A stretch of 64,000 bases of DNA from NCBI GenBank assembly GCA_964454025.1, contig CAYVRP010000025.1, positions 1-64,000 on the forward strand. Reading direction: 5' to 3'. A program made the position numbers and the translations under genes. Numbering within the stretch: the first letter of the stretch is position 1; each line of letters starts with the position of its first letter. Positions 16,277 through 25,379 of the stretch are shown here, piece after piece. The notes under the pieces are model-generated. The model did no database searches, was not told where the DNA came from, and saw nothing but the letters and a program-made list of their open reading frames with translations. Origin of the DNA: JAFGBI01 sp964454025. GTDB taxonomy: Bacteria; Myxococcota_A; Polyangia; Polyangiales; Polyangiaceae.

Positions 16277-17508
16277 CCGCCCCCGGCGCCGCGCGGATCC
16301 TGATCGTAGGCTGCGGCTTTCCCCAGCTCGGCCTGCTCCGGTTCTGCCGCGCGGAGGGGCTGTTCGTGGTAGGCCTCGACCAGAACCCGCGCGCGGTAGG
16401 GCGTGACCTGTGCGACGCCTTCGCGGAGGCCTCCACCACCGACGCGGACGGGATCGCCCGCGCCGCGCGCGAGCACGGGGTCCGGGGCCTCACCACCGGC
16501 GGCTCGGACCACGCGGTGATCCCGACCGCCCGCGCGGCGGAGGCGCTCGGGCTGCCGTTCTACGCCGCCAGCGCGCGGATCGCGGCGGCCGTGCACAAGG
16601 ACGACATGCGCGCCCTCTACGCCCGCGGGGGCGCCCCCTCCCCGGCGTACCGGGTGGTCGCCACCGCCGCCGAGGCCGCCGCCTTCGTCGCCGAGCACGG
16701 GCTCCCCGTGGTGCTGAAGCCGGCGCGCGGATGGGGCCAGCGCGGGGTGCGGGTGGTGATGCGCCCCGACGAGCTCGCGCCGGCGATCGCCGATGCGCTG
16801 GGCGCGGCCGGGCGCGTCATGGACGCGCCGCGCTGCGTGCTCGAGGCCTTCATCGAGGGGCGCGAGTTCAGCGTCGCCGCCTACACCCGCGACGGCGCGA
16901 CCGAGATCCTCGCGGTCACCGAGCGCATCATCACCGAGTACCCGGAGCCGCCCGGGATCACCTTCGCCGAGGTCCACCCGCCGGAGCTCGTGGACGCCGA
17001 TCGGGCACGCGTCGAGGCCGCGGCCATCGCCGGGCTCCGTGCCCTCGGCTACGACCGTGGGCCGTCCTATACCCAGGTGCGCTGCGGACCCCGCGGCGCG
17101 TTCGTCGTCGAAACCGCGCTCCGCCTCGGGGGCGGGCTCGACCCGGACGTCACCCTGCTCGCCTCGGGCGTGTCCCTGTACCGCCGGATCGTGGGGGTGG
17201 CGCTCGGCCGCGAGGACTGGGAGCGCGCCGGGCCCGAGGCGCCTTCGCACGGCGGCGCCACCGGCCGTTTCCTCGTCGGCCGGCCCGGGCGCGTCCGCGC
17301 CGTGCGGGGGCTCGACGCGGCGCGCGCGCTGCCCGGCGTGGTCGACGCGCAGGTCTACGTGGGCCCGGGCGACACGGTGCACCCGCTCACCGATGGCGCC
17401 AAGCGCGCCGGCCACGTCCTCGCCTGCGGCGCGAGCCGGGCCGAGGCCGAGGCGCGGGCGGCGGCCGCGATGGCGCGGATCGAGATCGACACCACGGAGG
17501 CGTCGTGA
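16273..17508 (+). CDS. ATP-grasp carboxylate-amine ligase-like protein
   Basis: The 411-residue protein has a pre-ATP-grasp Rossmann-like domain (LIVGCGFPQLGLLRF), then the ATP-grasp core: LPVVLKPARGWGQRGVRVV (about 137-156) and, near residue 275, the Mg-binding ALRLGGGLDPDV with an upstream VVETA. It resembles carbamoyl-phosphate synthase and PurK type ligases. It probably makes an amide or peptide-like bond on a cell-surface metabolite. The substrate is unknown. The four-base overlaps with the glycosyltransferase and the methyltransferase place it in the same pathway. Confidence 0.75.
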   Translation: MTAPGAARILIVGCGFPQLGLLRFCRAEGLFVVGLDQNPRAVGRDLCDAFAEASTTDADGIARAAREHGVRGLTTGGSDHAVIPTARAAEALGLPFYAASARIAAAVHKDDMRALYARGGAPSPAYRVVATAAEAAAFVAEHGLPVVLKPARGWGQRGVRVVMRPDELAPAIADALGAAGRVMDAPRCVLEAFIEGREFSVAAYTRDGATEILAVTERIITEYPEPPGITFAEVHPPELVDADRARVEAAAIAGLRALGYDRGPSYTQVRCGPRGAFVVETALRLGGGLDPDVTLLASGVSLYRRIVGVALGREDWERAGPEAPSHGGATGRFLVGRPGRVRAVRGLDAARALPGVVDAQVYVGPGDTVHPLTDGAKRAGHVLACGASRAEAEARAAAAMARIEIDTTEAS

Positions 17509-18329
17509 CCGGGCGGGGCCTCGGCCTGCTCGAGCTGCTGCGGGACCGGCGACGCAAGCGGGGCCTGTACGACTCACCCGCGTACTGGGACAAGAAGGCG
17601 CGCGCCTACCAGGGGCTGGCGCGGAGCAACTGGCCCAGCAACGCCTACAACGAGCACGTCCACGCGCGCCAGGTCGCGCTGCTCGAGGAGCTCCTGGGGC
17701 CGGTCGCGGGGCTCCGCGTCGCCGACGTCGGCGCCGGGACCGGGCGCATGAGCCTGCTGCTCGCGCGCCGCGGCGCCCGGGTGCACGGCTTCGACTTCTC
17801 GCCGCTCGCGCTGGAGGTGGCGCGACGGGACGCGGCCGGGGCGGGGCTCGACGTCACCTTCTCCGAGCACGACGTCAGCCGCGCGCCGGACCCGGCCCTC
17901 GTCGGCGCCTTCGACGTCGCGCTCACCGTCGGCTGCCTCGCGCTCGCCTGCCGCGATCTCGACGAGCTCGAGCGGACGCTCGGCCACGTGGCCTCGCTCG
18001 TCCGCGCGGGCGGGCGCGTGCTGCTCATCGAGCCCGTGCACGCGGGGCGGCTGCTGGCGCGGATCCTCCGGGCCAGCGTCGACGACTGGTGCGAGCGGGC
18101 GCGCCGCCAGGGGCTCCAGCTCGTCGCGCGGCGCGGGGTGATGTTCGTGCCCGCGCGGTACCTGCTCGCCTTCCGCGACCTGCCCCCGCTCCTGACCACG
18201 CCCCTGTTCCGCGCCGGCGAGCAGGTGCTCGACCGAGCGCACGCCGCCGGCTTCGGGCGCGCGCTCGAGCCGCTGGCCGACTACAAGGCGCTCCTCTTCT
18301 GCCGCGAGGCCCGCGCCGCGCCGCCATGA
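17505..18329 (+). CDS. Class I SAM-dependent methyltransferase
   Basis: This is a 274-residue protein with GTG start overlapping the preceding stop. SAM-binding motif I is VADVGAGTGRMSLLL (about 66-80), the acidic end of strand 2 is HGFDFSPLALEVA (about 88-100), and motif IV-like FDVALTVGCLALAC follows. The C-terminal part is Arg-rich and may contact a membrane-bound substrate. It probably methylates the sugar or lipid produced by the operon. The acceptor is unknown. Confidence 0.78.
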   Translation: MTGRGLGLLELLRDRRRKRGLYDSPAYWDKKARAYQGLARSNWPSNAYNEHVHARQVALLEELLGPVAGLRVADVGAGTGRMSLLLARRGARVHGFDFSPLALEVARRDAAGAGLDVTFSEHDVSRAPDPALVGAFDVALTVGCLALACRDLDELERTLGHVASLVRAGGRVLLIEPVHAGRLLARILRASVDDWCERARRQGLQLVARRGVMFVPARYLLAFRDLPPLLTTPLFRAGEQVLDRAHAAGFGRALEPLADYKALLFCREARAAPP

Positions 18330-19288
18330 GGCGCCCGGTCACGCTGGCGCTCAAGCTCCTGGTCACGGTGGCGCTGCTCGCCGCGGTGCTGCTGCGGGTC
18401 GACCTGGGCGGGGTCGCGCGGGCGCTCCGCTCGCTCTCGGCCGGCGCCATCGCCGCCGCGCTCGCGCTCACGGCGCTCTCGGTGCTGGTGTCGGCCTGGC
18501 GCTGGCACCGGGTGCTCGCGCACCTCGGCGAACGCGTGTCCCCCTGGGCGCTGGTCGGCGACACGCTGGTCGGCACCACCTATAACCTCCTGCTCCCCAC
18601 CTCCGTCGGCGGCGACGTCGCGCGCGCCCTGCGCGCGAGCCGCCGCGTGCGCGACGCCGAGCACGCCTGGGCCTCGGTCGGGTTCGAGCGGCTCCTCGGC
18701 CTCTTCTCGCTGGTGCTGGTGTCGGCCGTGGGCCTGCTGCGCGGGCTCACCGGCGCCACGGCGCCGGTGCTGGCGGCCGCCGCCGGGATGGCCGCGGTCC
18801 TCGCCGCGCTGGTGGTGGGGGCGCCCGTGCCGCTCCGCCTGGCCGCGCGGCTCGGCGAGCGCCGCGCGGCGCCGCTCTCGGCGCGCCTCCGGCGCGTCGC
18901 GGCCGCCTGGGGCGGCGCGCTCGCGCGCCCGGCACCGCGCCTCGAGACCCTGGCCTGGTCGGTGCTCTACCAGGTGGTCGCCCTGACCATCCTGGTGCCC
19001 GTCGCCGCCGCCTGGTCCGTCCCCAACCTGGTGGCGGCGCTCTACCTCGGCGTCCCCGTCGCCCTGGTGGCGGCCACGCTGCCGGTGAGCCTCGGCGGGC
19101 ACGGCCTGCGGGAGTCGCTGTTCGTGGTCGTGCTGGTGCCGTTCGGGCTCGAGGCGGACCAGGCCTTCGCGCTGTCGCTGGTCTGGCTCGCCTCGAACCT
19201 CGCCGTGGGCCTGGCTGGCCTGACGGTGCTGCTCGGGAGCGGCCCCGCGCGGCCCCCGCCGGCGGCGAGCGCGGGAGAGCGAGCGTAG
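18326..19288 (+). CDS. Lysylphosphatidylglycerol synthase TM / UPF0104-type flippase-like membrane protein
   Basis: The 320-residue protein has about eight hydrophobic helices. Motifs of the LPG_synthase_TM (YbhN/AglD) family are present: SAWRWHRVLAHLG near residue 50, NLLLPTSVGGDVARA near 85-100, and a second PVSLGGHGLRESLFV near 250-266. Family members are linked to lipid transport or to transfer of lipid-linked sugars. As the last gene of the glycan operon it could move the lipid-linked product across the membrane. That role is inferred. Confidence 0.78.
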   Translation: MRRPVTLALKLLVTVALLAAVLLRVDLGGVARALRSLSAGAIAAALALTALSVLVSAWRWHRVLAHLGERVSPWALVGDTLVGTTYNLLLPTSVGGDVARALRASRRVRDAEHAWASVGFERLLGLFSLVLVSAVGLLRGLTGATAPVLAAAAGMAAVLAALVVGAPVPLRLAARLGERRAAPLSARLRRVAAAWGGALARPAPRLETLAWSVLYQVVALTILVPVAAAWSVPNLVAALYLGVPVALVAATLPVSLGGHGLRESLFVVVLVPFGLEADQAFALSLVWLASNLAVGLAGLTVLLGSGPARPPPAASAGERA

Positions 19289-19289
19289 G

Positions 19290-21209
19290 ATGGCGCCGAA
19301 CGGGGAGGCCGTGACCCTGGAGGACGCGTACCTGCGCGCGAGCGAGGCGCTCCGGGAGCGCGCGGCCGGCGACGGCGCCGCCCCGGCGACGGCGCTCGAG
19401 CCGCGAGCGCGGGGGCTCCGGGCGGGGGTGCTGCTGGCGGTCGCGCGGGCGCTGCTCGAGGAGGTGGGCGCGGATCCCGGGGCGCTGCGCGACGGCGCGC
19501 TCCACGCCCTCGGCGGCGCGGTGGAGCTCCCGCCCGCCCTGGCGGCGGCGGCGGCGGCGTTCGCGCGCGCCGAGGTGGGGCCGCCCCCGCGCGCCGAGCT
19601 GGAGCGGGCGCTGCGGCGGGCGCACCGGATCGGCGAGGCCCTCGACCTGCTGCTGGCCCTCGACGCGCGCCAGCGGCGCGCCGGCGACGTGCCGGCCGAG
19701 CGGCGGCGGACCGGGAGCTACTTCACCCCGCACGCGGTCGCGCGCTCGGTCGTCGAGCGCGCGCTCGAGCGCTCCTCGCTGGCCGCGGCGGCCGCCGCGC
19801 CCGGCTTCGTGGTGCTGGATCCGGCCGTCGGGGGCGGGGCGTTCCTGCTCGAGGCGGCCGCGGCGTTGATCCGCGCGGGCGGTCGCGGCGAGGGGCCGGC
19901 GGCGCGGCGACGGATCGTCGCGCTCCTGCGCGGGGTGGACCTCTCCTCGCTCGCCGTCGGCGTGGCCGAGATCGCCCTCTGGCTGTTCGTGGAGGAGCGC
20001 GACGCCCCCCTCGGCCGCCCGGGACCGCTCGTCCGCGGCGACTCGCTGCTGGACGCCCGCGCGCCCTTCACCGACGTGAGCTGGCTGGTCGGCAACCCGC
20101 CCTGGGTGGCGTTCCAGGGGCGCGCGGCGCAGCCGCTCCCGCCCGCGGTGCGCGCGGAGTACCGGCGCCGCTACCCCGCCTTCCGCGGCTATCCCACGCT
20201 CCAGAGCCTCTTCGTGCAGCGCGCGACGGAGCTCGCCCCGCGTGGCGTCATCTCGCTCCTGCTCCCGAGCTCGGTCGCCGACCTCGACGGCTACGCGAGC
20301 TGTCGCGCCGCGCTCTGCGCGACCCACGTGCCCGCCGAGCCGCTGCTCGAGGACGGCCAGGACGCCTTCCCGGGGGTCGTGCAGCCCTGCTTCGGCCTGG
20401 TCGCCACGCCCCGGCGCGCCCCGCTCGCCACCGACGAGGAGCGGTCCCGCCCCTGGGTGCTCGCCGAGCGGGCTCGCCTGCGCGGCGACGCCCGCGCGAT
20501 CGGGGTGCCCGCGTGCCTGCTCGAGCTCGCGGGGCGGCCGCCGTTGCCTCCCCGCACCTTCGGCGAGCTCGGGCTGCAAAGCAATCGCCGCGTCACCGCG
20601 GAGCTCTTCCGGCGCGCCGGCGCGCCCGCGGCGCCCTTCGTCGAGCCGCTGCTCGAGGGGCGCAACGTGCAGGAGTTCCGGGAGGACCCGCCGGAGCTCT
20701 TCCTGCACCCGGACCCGGTCGTCCTCGCCGCGGCCCGCTGCCGCCTGCGCCCCCTGGCGGACTACGCGCGGGCCACCCTGGTGGTGCGCCAGACCGCGGC
20801 GTACCCGATCGCGGCGCGCCACGGCGGCCTGCGCTTCCGCAACTCGCTCCTGGCCGGCTACGAGGGGCCGGACCTGCCCGGCGAGCTCCTCCTGGGGCTG
20901 CTCAACAGCGCGCTCTACCGCGCGCTCCACCTGAGCCGCCAGCGCGACGCGCGGCAGGCAGCGTTCCCGCAGGTGAAGATCGCGCACCTGCGCGCGCTGC
21001 CGTCGCCGCCCGACGACGGCCCCGGGCGCGCCCGCGTCCAGCAGATCGCGAGCGAGGCGACCCGCGGCGGCGGGCTGACCCGCGCGGCGCGCGAGGCCCT
21101 GGATCGCGCGGTGTTCGACCTGTTCGCGCTCCCGACCGACAGCCGGGCGGAGGTGCTGGCGTTCCTCCGCCATCGAGCCCCGAAGGCCCTCGCCCCGTCG
21201 CTGCCGTGA
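19290..21209 (+). CDS. N6-adenine DNA methyltransferase (Eco57I/TaqI-like), no nuclease seen
   Basis: The 639-residue protein starts two bases after the flippase-like gene. GSYFTPHAVARSVVERAL (about 145-162) and DPAVGGGAFLLEAAA (about 177-191) form the SAM site, and NPPWVAFQGR (about 268) is the catalytic (N/D)PPY/W motif that defines adenine-N6 methylases. The C-terminal half resembles a target recognition domain ending LLNSALYRALHLSRQRDARQ, as in TaqI-like enzymes. No PD-(D/E)XK nuclease motif was found in the protein or next to it, so it may be an orphan methylase or a modified restriction enzyme. Confidence 0.8.
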   Translation: MAPNGEAVTLEDAYLRASEALRERAAGDGAAPATALEPRARGLRAGVLLAVARALLEEVGADPGALRDGALHALGGAVELPPALAAAAAAFARAEVGPPPRAELERALRRAHRIGEALDLLLALDARQRRAGDVPAERRRTGSYFTPHAVARSVVERALERSSLAAAAAAPGFVVLDPAVGGGAFLLEAAAALIRAGGRGEGPAARRRIVALLRGVDLSSLAVGVAEIALWLFVEERDAPLGRPGPLVRGDSLLDARAPFTDVSWLVGNPPWVAFQGRAAQPLPPAVRAEYRRRYPAFRGYPTLQSLFVQRATELAPRGVISLLLPSSVADLDGYASCRAALCATHVPAEPLLEDGQDAFPGVVQPCFGLVATPRRAPLATDEERSRPWVLAERARLRGDARAIGVPACLLELAGRPPLPPRTFGELGLQSNRRVTAELFRRAGAPAAPFVEPLLEGRNVQEFREDPPELFLHPDPVVLAAARCRLRPLADYARATLVVRQTAAYPIAARHGGLRFRNSLLAGYEGPDLPGELLLGLLNSALYRALHLSRQRDARQAAFPQVKIAHLRALPSPPDDGPGRARVQQIASEATRGGGLTRAAREALDRAVFDLFALPTDSRAEVLAFLRHRAPKALAPSLP

Positions 21210-21224
21210 GCGGCGCGGCGGCCG

Positions 21225-22805
21225 TCACGCCCAGACCTGCTTCGCGCGCAGCGTCGCGACGGCGCCCCCGCCGGCACCCGACGCCCCGGCGAGCCCGCCG
21301 GCGCCGGCGACGGGCTCGCCGCCGTGGCCCGCCGTGCCGCCGTCGGCGGGCACCCTGTCGGAGACGAAGCCGCCGAAACCGCCGAGAGGGATGGTGTCGC
21401 CCTGAGAACCCCCGCGCCCGCCCGCCGGGAGATCGTCGGACACGAAGCCGCCGGAGCCCCCCGCCCGATCCGAGCCCCCGATGCCGAAACCGCCGGCGGG
21501 CAGCGCGTCCGACACGAAACCGCCCGTGCCCCCGTCGGGCCACGGATCGTCCACCGTGCCGCCCAGGCCGCCGCCGCTGGGCGTGGAGTCGTCGATCATC
21601 CCGCCGAACGCGCCCGTCGGCAGCATGTCGTAGGCGTAGCCGCCGCTGCCGCCGAAGGGCAACGGATCCACGGTGCCGCCCGCGCCGCCGAGCTGCACGA
21701 AGCCGCCCGCGCCGCCCTCCTCCCCGGCGCCGCCCGCGCCGGCGTCGGCGGAGGGACCGGGATCCCCATCGTCGTGGGTCGCGCGGCCGCCGCAGGCCTG
21801 CGCGCCGAGGGACATGGCGCCGACGACGGCGACGCCCCCCACCGCGCCGCGCAGCGACCGAATCCGCGCGCGCCGCGCGGCCTCCTCCCGCTGCTCCTCG
21901 GTGAACGCGAGCAGGCCCTCGATGAGGTCGTCGAGAGCGGCGTGCCACTGCCGAGCGTGGGCCGCGACGCGGAGTGCGAGCCGGGCCGTCTCGCGCTCGA
22001 TCCGGTCCCGGTCCCCGAGCTCGGCGCCGGCGGCGAGCGCGATGGCCGCCTCGAGGTGCGACGCGGTGTCGAGCGTAACCCTTTGGACCAGCTCCGCGCC
22101 GCGCGCCAGCAGCCGCCGGCCGCGCGGCGCGGATGCTTCGTAGAACGTCGCGAGGACCTGGGTCATGTAGCCGAGGCCCATGGTGCGGTTGGCGACGCCG
22201 CCGGCGTCGAAGTTCCGCTCGTGGAGGGAGGCCGCCGCGATCCGGTAGAGCAGCTCCGCGCGGTCGTCCGCGATCCGGTAGTCCCAGCCGAGGTGGCTCC
22301 CGCCGAGCGCGCCGCGCGAAGGGCAACGCGTCGAGATCCTCGTGCAGCGGCCGCGGCGCCGTCCGGAGCGGCGCGCCGTCACCGCCGCGGACGACGAGGC
22401 CGGGGACCGCGTCCAGCGGTTCTCGCCGCTCGAGCGCGCGGAACAGCTCCACCACGGTGGTTTCCCCGTCGTGGAGCACCACCGAGTCGAGCGCCGCCTC
22501 GTGCCGGACGAGCTCGTCGGCCGCGAGCGTCGCGTACTGCCCGCCCGCGCCAGGTGGCCCCGGAAGCCCTCCGCGCGCAGCCCCCGCGCCAGCATGAGGA
22601 AGTCCCGGGCGCGGTGCTGGAACTGCATCCCGAGCCCGATGAGCCCCGGGCGGCGCGCGCGGCGCTCGGCGAGGACCGCGTCGAGCTGATCGAGGTCGTT
22701 GTACGGCACCACCTCGACGCGGTGCCGCGCCGCACCGAGCGCCGCGGCGACCATCCCGAGCCCCAGGTTGTCCTCCACGTCGGCGCCGACCAGCGCGATG
22801 CGCAT
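21225..22805 (-). pseudogene. B12-binding domain fused to GG-repeat protein, rSAM core missing, two frameshifts
   Basis: The start is ATG 22805 with a strong GGGAGGTG ribosome site. In frame A the first 83 residues (MRIALVGADVEDNLGLG...) are a cobalamin-binding domain of the type found at the front of B12-dependent radical SAM enzymes. The continuation (GGQYATLAADELVRHEAALD, then LDALPFARR) is in frame B between about 22550 and 22315. Frame A then resumes with unrelated sequence (GWDYRIADDRAELLYRIAA). The CxxxCxxC radical SAM core that should follow LPFARR is absent. The rest has a helical domain, a hydrophobic helix with SLGAQACGG, and seven DxxPxGG-type repeats rich in Gly. Because the two shifts compensate, the ORF stays open for 526 codons. 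Confidence 0.6.
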
Positions 22806-23269
22806 GGAACACCTCCCGATGAGCTCGACCGAAGCACCGCGCCGCTCCGCCGACGGCGAGGGCACGAGCGCTTCGGCATTCCGCCGCGACTCGGGAACCG
22901 TCCGACGCGCCTGCGCGCCGCCGTCAGTTGCGGCGGGATCGCATGCCTGCTCGGCGCTTCCTGCAGCGAGCTGCGCGATGAGCCCCCGAGCAACCGTCGC
23001 CGAGCAGCTCGGTTGCCTCGAGGTGACGCCCCTGGCTATCCGACCAGCAGCTGGGTGACCCCGGAAGGCCCCCCGCCTCGGCCGGCGCCCGGCTGCCCCT
23101 GGCGCTGCTCGAACGGCGGCGAGGCGACCTGCACATGCTTCGACGGCACGGGGCCGAAGCCGCCGAGTCGCCCTCGGGCCACGCGTGACGAAGGAGCCGC
23201 GAGCGTCGCCGGACGTGACCGGGCGGCGCAGCGAGGTGGCTCGAGGTCTTCCGTGATACCCTCCGAGCC
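22806..23269. other. Divergent intergenic region, no gene assigned
   Basis: This region between the divergent fusion ORF and the esterase holds no convincing gene. A plus-strand frame around 22930-23190 encodes Cys-containing sequence (GCPWRCSNGGEATCTC) without a start or a family match, possibly a remnant. A perfect CCGAG-CAG-CTCGG hairpin lies at 23000-23012. The promoters of both flanking genes should be here; a TACCCT hexamer at 23257-23262 lies seven bases before the esterase GTG. Confidence 0.4.
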
Positions 23270-24889
23270 GTGACTCGGCGGCGCGTCCTCGCGGCAGCCC
23301 TCTGCCTCGTCGCCTGCTCCTCGGCGCCGTCGTCGCGGGAGGGCTCGCCGGGGGACGGCGGCGCGAGCCCCTCGAGCGGCGGCGCCGGAACGGGCGCGAC
23401 CACCGCGGGTGCAGGCGCGGCCACGGACGGCGCTCCCCAGTCGAGCGGCGGGAGCTCCGCGTCGGGCGGCGCGACCGGCGGCAGCATGGGGGGCACGACG
23501 ACCGGTGGCACCCAATACACCTCCGGTGGCGCGCCGACCGGCGGCACCGCCGCCGGCGGGGCTCCTTCCGGCGGGGTCCCGGCGGGCGGGACGGCGACCG
23601 GCGGGGCGGCGACCGGCGGCGACCCCGCGAGCGGCGCCCCGTCCGGCGGGTTCACGGCGGGCGGAACGGCGACCGGGGGCGATCCCGCGGGCGGCGCGGC
23701 GACCGGCGGCGCCGGGGGCGAGCGCCCCGTCGACCCGGACGTGGTGGCCGCGCTCGAGGCCTACCTCGCCGTGCCGCGCGCCGATCGGGGCGCCATCGAC
23801 CAGGAGCCGTTCGCGGCGGTGCCGCTCACCCGCGAGCAGGCGGAGCGCTGCGCCGCGTTGCTCGAGGACGACCACGCCGAGCTCGTCCGCGAGACGCGCC
23901 AGGCAGAGCACGACGCGCGCGCCATCACCCTCGGCGAGCACACCCTCCGCTACGATCTCCGGACCTTCGGCGCGGCGCCCGCGACCGGACGGAGCCTGTT
24001 CATCTCCCTCCACGGCGGCGGCAACGCGGAGCCGAGCGTCAACGACGAGCAGTGGCAGAACCAGCTCACGCTCTACCAGCCGGACGAGGGGATCTACCTC
24101 TGCCCGCGCGCGCCGACCGACACCTGGAACCTCTGGCACGAGGCGCACGTCGATCCCCTGCTCGAGCGGCTGATCGAGAACTTCGTCGTGCTCGAGGGGG
24201 TGAACCCCGACCGCGTGTACGTGATGGGCTACTCGGCGGGCGGCGACGGTGTCTACCAGCTCGGCCCGCGCCTGGCCGACCACTTCGCGGCCGCGGCGGC
24301 GATGGCGGGGCACCCCAACGACGCCCAGCCGTACAGCCTCCGCAACCTCGGCTTCACCATCCACGTGGGCGAGCTCGACACCGCGTACGATCGCAACCTG
24401 GTCGCGCAAGAGTGGTCGGATCGGCTCGATGAGCTCGCGGCCGCCGATCCCGGCGCCTACCCGCACGTGGTCGAGATCCACGCCGGCAAGCCCCACTGGA
24501 TGGACCTCGAGGACGCCGTCGCCGTCCCGTGGATGGCCGCGTTCACGCGCGATCCCACCCCGGACACCATCGTCTGGTACCAGGACGACGTCCCCCAGCG
24601 GCGATCCTACTGGCTCGCGGTGGACGCGGACCAGGCCCTCGCCGCCACCCTGGTGCGGGCGACCCTGCGCGGCCAGGCGATCACCCTCCAGACCACCGGC
24701 CTCTCCCGACTCCGGGTGCGGCTGTCGGACGAGCTGCTCGATCTGTCCCAGGCGGTGACCGTGACCGCCAACGGCACCGAGGTGTTCGCGGGGACCGTGC
24801 CCCGCACCATCGCCGCCCTCGCCGCCACCCTCGCCGAGCGCGGCGATCCGCGGCTGGTGTTCAGCGCCGAGATCCCGGTCGAGCTCTAG
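23270..24889 (+). CDS. Lipoprotein alpha/beta-hydrolase (PHB depolymerase/feruloyl-esterase-like)
   Basis: The 539-residue protein starts with a lipoprotein signal (lipobox LVAC at about residue 13-16). Residues 20-150 are a Gly/Thr/Ser-rich linker of 'GGAxTGG' type, typical of myxobacterial surface enzymes. The hydrolase domain (about 190-425) has oxyanion loop FISLHGGGN (about 245), nucleophile elbow VMGYSAGGDG (about 318-327), and the likely catalytic His in HAGKPHWMD (about 406). The C-terminal 115 residues form a beta-rich accessory domain. It should act at the cell surface on an ester, possibly in plant polymer breakdown. The substrate is not known. Confidence 0.75.
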   Translation: MTRRRVLAAALCLVACSSAPSSREGSPGDGGASPSSGGAGTGATTAGAGAATDGAPQSSGGSSASGGATGGSMGGTTTGGTQYTSGGAPTGGTAAGGAPSGGVPAGGTATGGAATGGDPASGAPSGGFTAGGTATGGDPAGGAATGGAGGERPVDPDVVAALEAYLAVPRADRGAIDQEPFAAVPLTREQAERCAALLEDDHAELVRETRQAEHDARAITLGEHTLRYDLRTFGAAPATGRSLFISLHGGGNAEPSVNDEQWQNQLTLYQPDEGIYLCPRAPTDTWNLWHEAHVDPLLERLIENFVVLEGVNPDRVYVMGYSAGGDGVYQLGPRLADHFAAAAAMAGHPNDAQPYSLRNLGFTIHVGELDTAYDRNLVAQEWSDRLDELAAADPGAYPHVVEIHAGKPHWMDLEDAVAVPWMAAFTRDPTPDTIVWYQDDVPQRRSYWLAVDADQALAATLVRATLRGQAITLQTTGLSRLRVRLSDELLDLSQAVTVTANGTEVFAGTVPRTIAALAATLAERGDPRLVFSAEIPVEL

Positions 24890-24900
24890 CCGCCGTGGAC

Positions 24901-24936
24901 GGCTGCCTCCCGGCGGACCGTGCAGGGTCCGCAGCC
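24901..24936. terminator. Hairpin between two convergent genes
   Basis: GCGGACC (24913-24919) and GGTCCGC (24926-24932) form a perfect seven-pair stem with a six-base loop, flanked by an outer GGCTGC/GCAGCC pair (24901-24906, 24931-24936). It sits in the 49-base gap between the esterase stop and the GFA stop, where a bidirectional terminator is expected. There is no U-run. Confidence 0.4.
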
Positions 24937-24938
24937 AC

Positions 24939-25379
24939 TCACGAGTCGCCGCAGCCGCTCGGATCCCAGGGCGGGTCCGGCACGAAGTCGGGGGGCCATG
25001 CGTCGTGACGGGTGAGGACCGCGCCGGGATCCCACCAGGGCGCACGCGAGGCCCAGAAAATGTCCTCGGTGGGGCGGCAGCCGGGATCGTCGTCGAGCAG
25101 GCCAGCCGGGATCCCGACCCAAGGGTCCCCCGCCCCCCGGACGGGGAGGCGGGCGCCGCAGCGACGGCAGAAGGGGCGATCCACCCGGCCGCCCAGGTAC
25201 GACTGGATGAGATCCTCTCCCCTGTCGTAGGCGAAGTCGGCGGCGCGCACCACGGCGATGGTGCCGAACGCCGACCCGTACGCCTTGCGGCACCGCGAGC
25301 AGTGGCAGTTGCTCATCGACAGGACCGAGCCCTTCACGGTGAACGTCACGCCGCGGCAGAGACAGCTCCCTCGAATCAT
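24939..25379 (-). CDS. GFA/CENP-V family zinc protein
   Basis: The 146-residue protein starts at ATG 25379 behind GGGAGGTCGGG. The zinc-binding cysteines of the GFA (glutathione-dependent formaldehyde-activating enzyme-like) fold are visible: GSCLCRGV (residues 4-11), NCHCSRCRKAYGSAFGT (about 25-41) and FCRRCGARLP (about 70). Family members are small beta-rich zinc proteins, and most have no proven enzymatic role. C-terminal DIFWASRAPWW also fits the family (usual 'hi.v.skapW'). Confidence 0.85.
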   Translation of the reverse strand: MIRGSCLCRGVTFTVKGSVLSMSNCHCSRCRKAYGSAFGTIAVVRAADFAYDRGEDLIQSYLGGRVDRPFCRRCGARLPVRGAGDPWVGIPAGLLDDDPGCRPTEDIFWASRAPWWDPGAVLTRHDAWPPDFVPDPPWDPSGCGDS

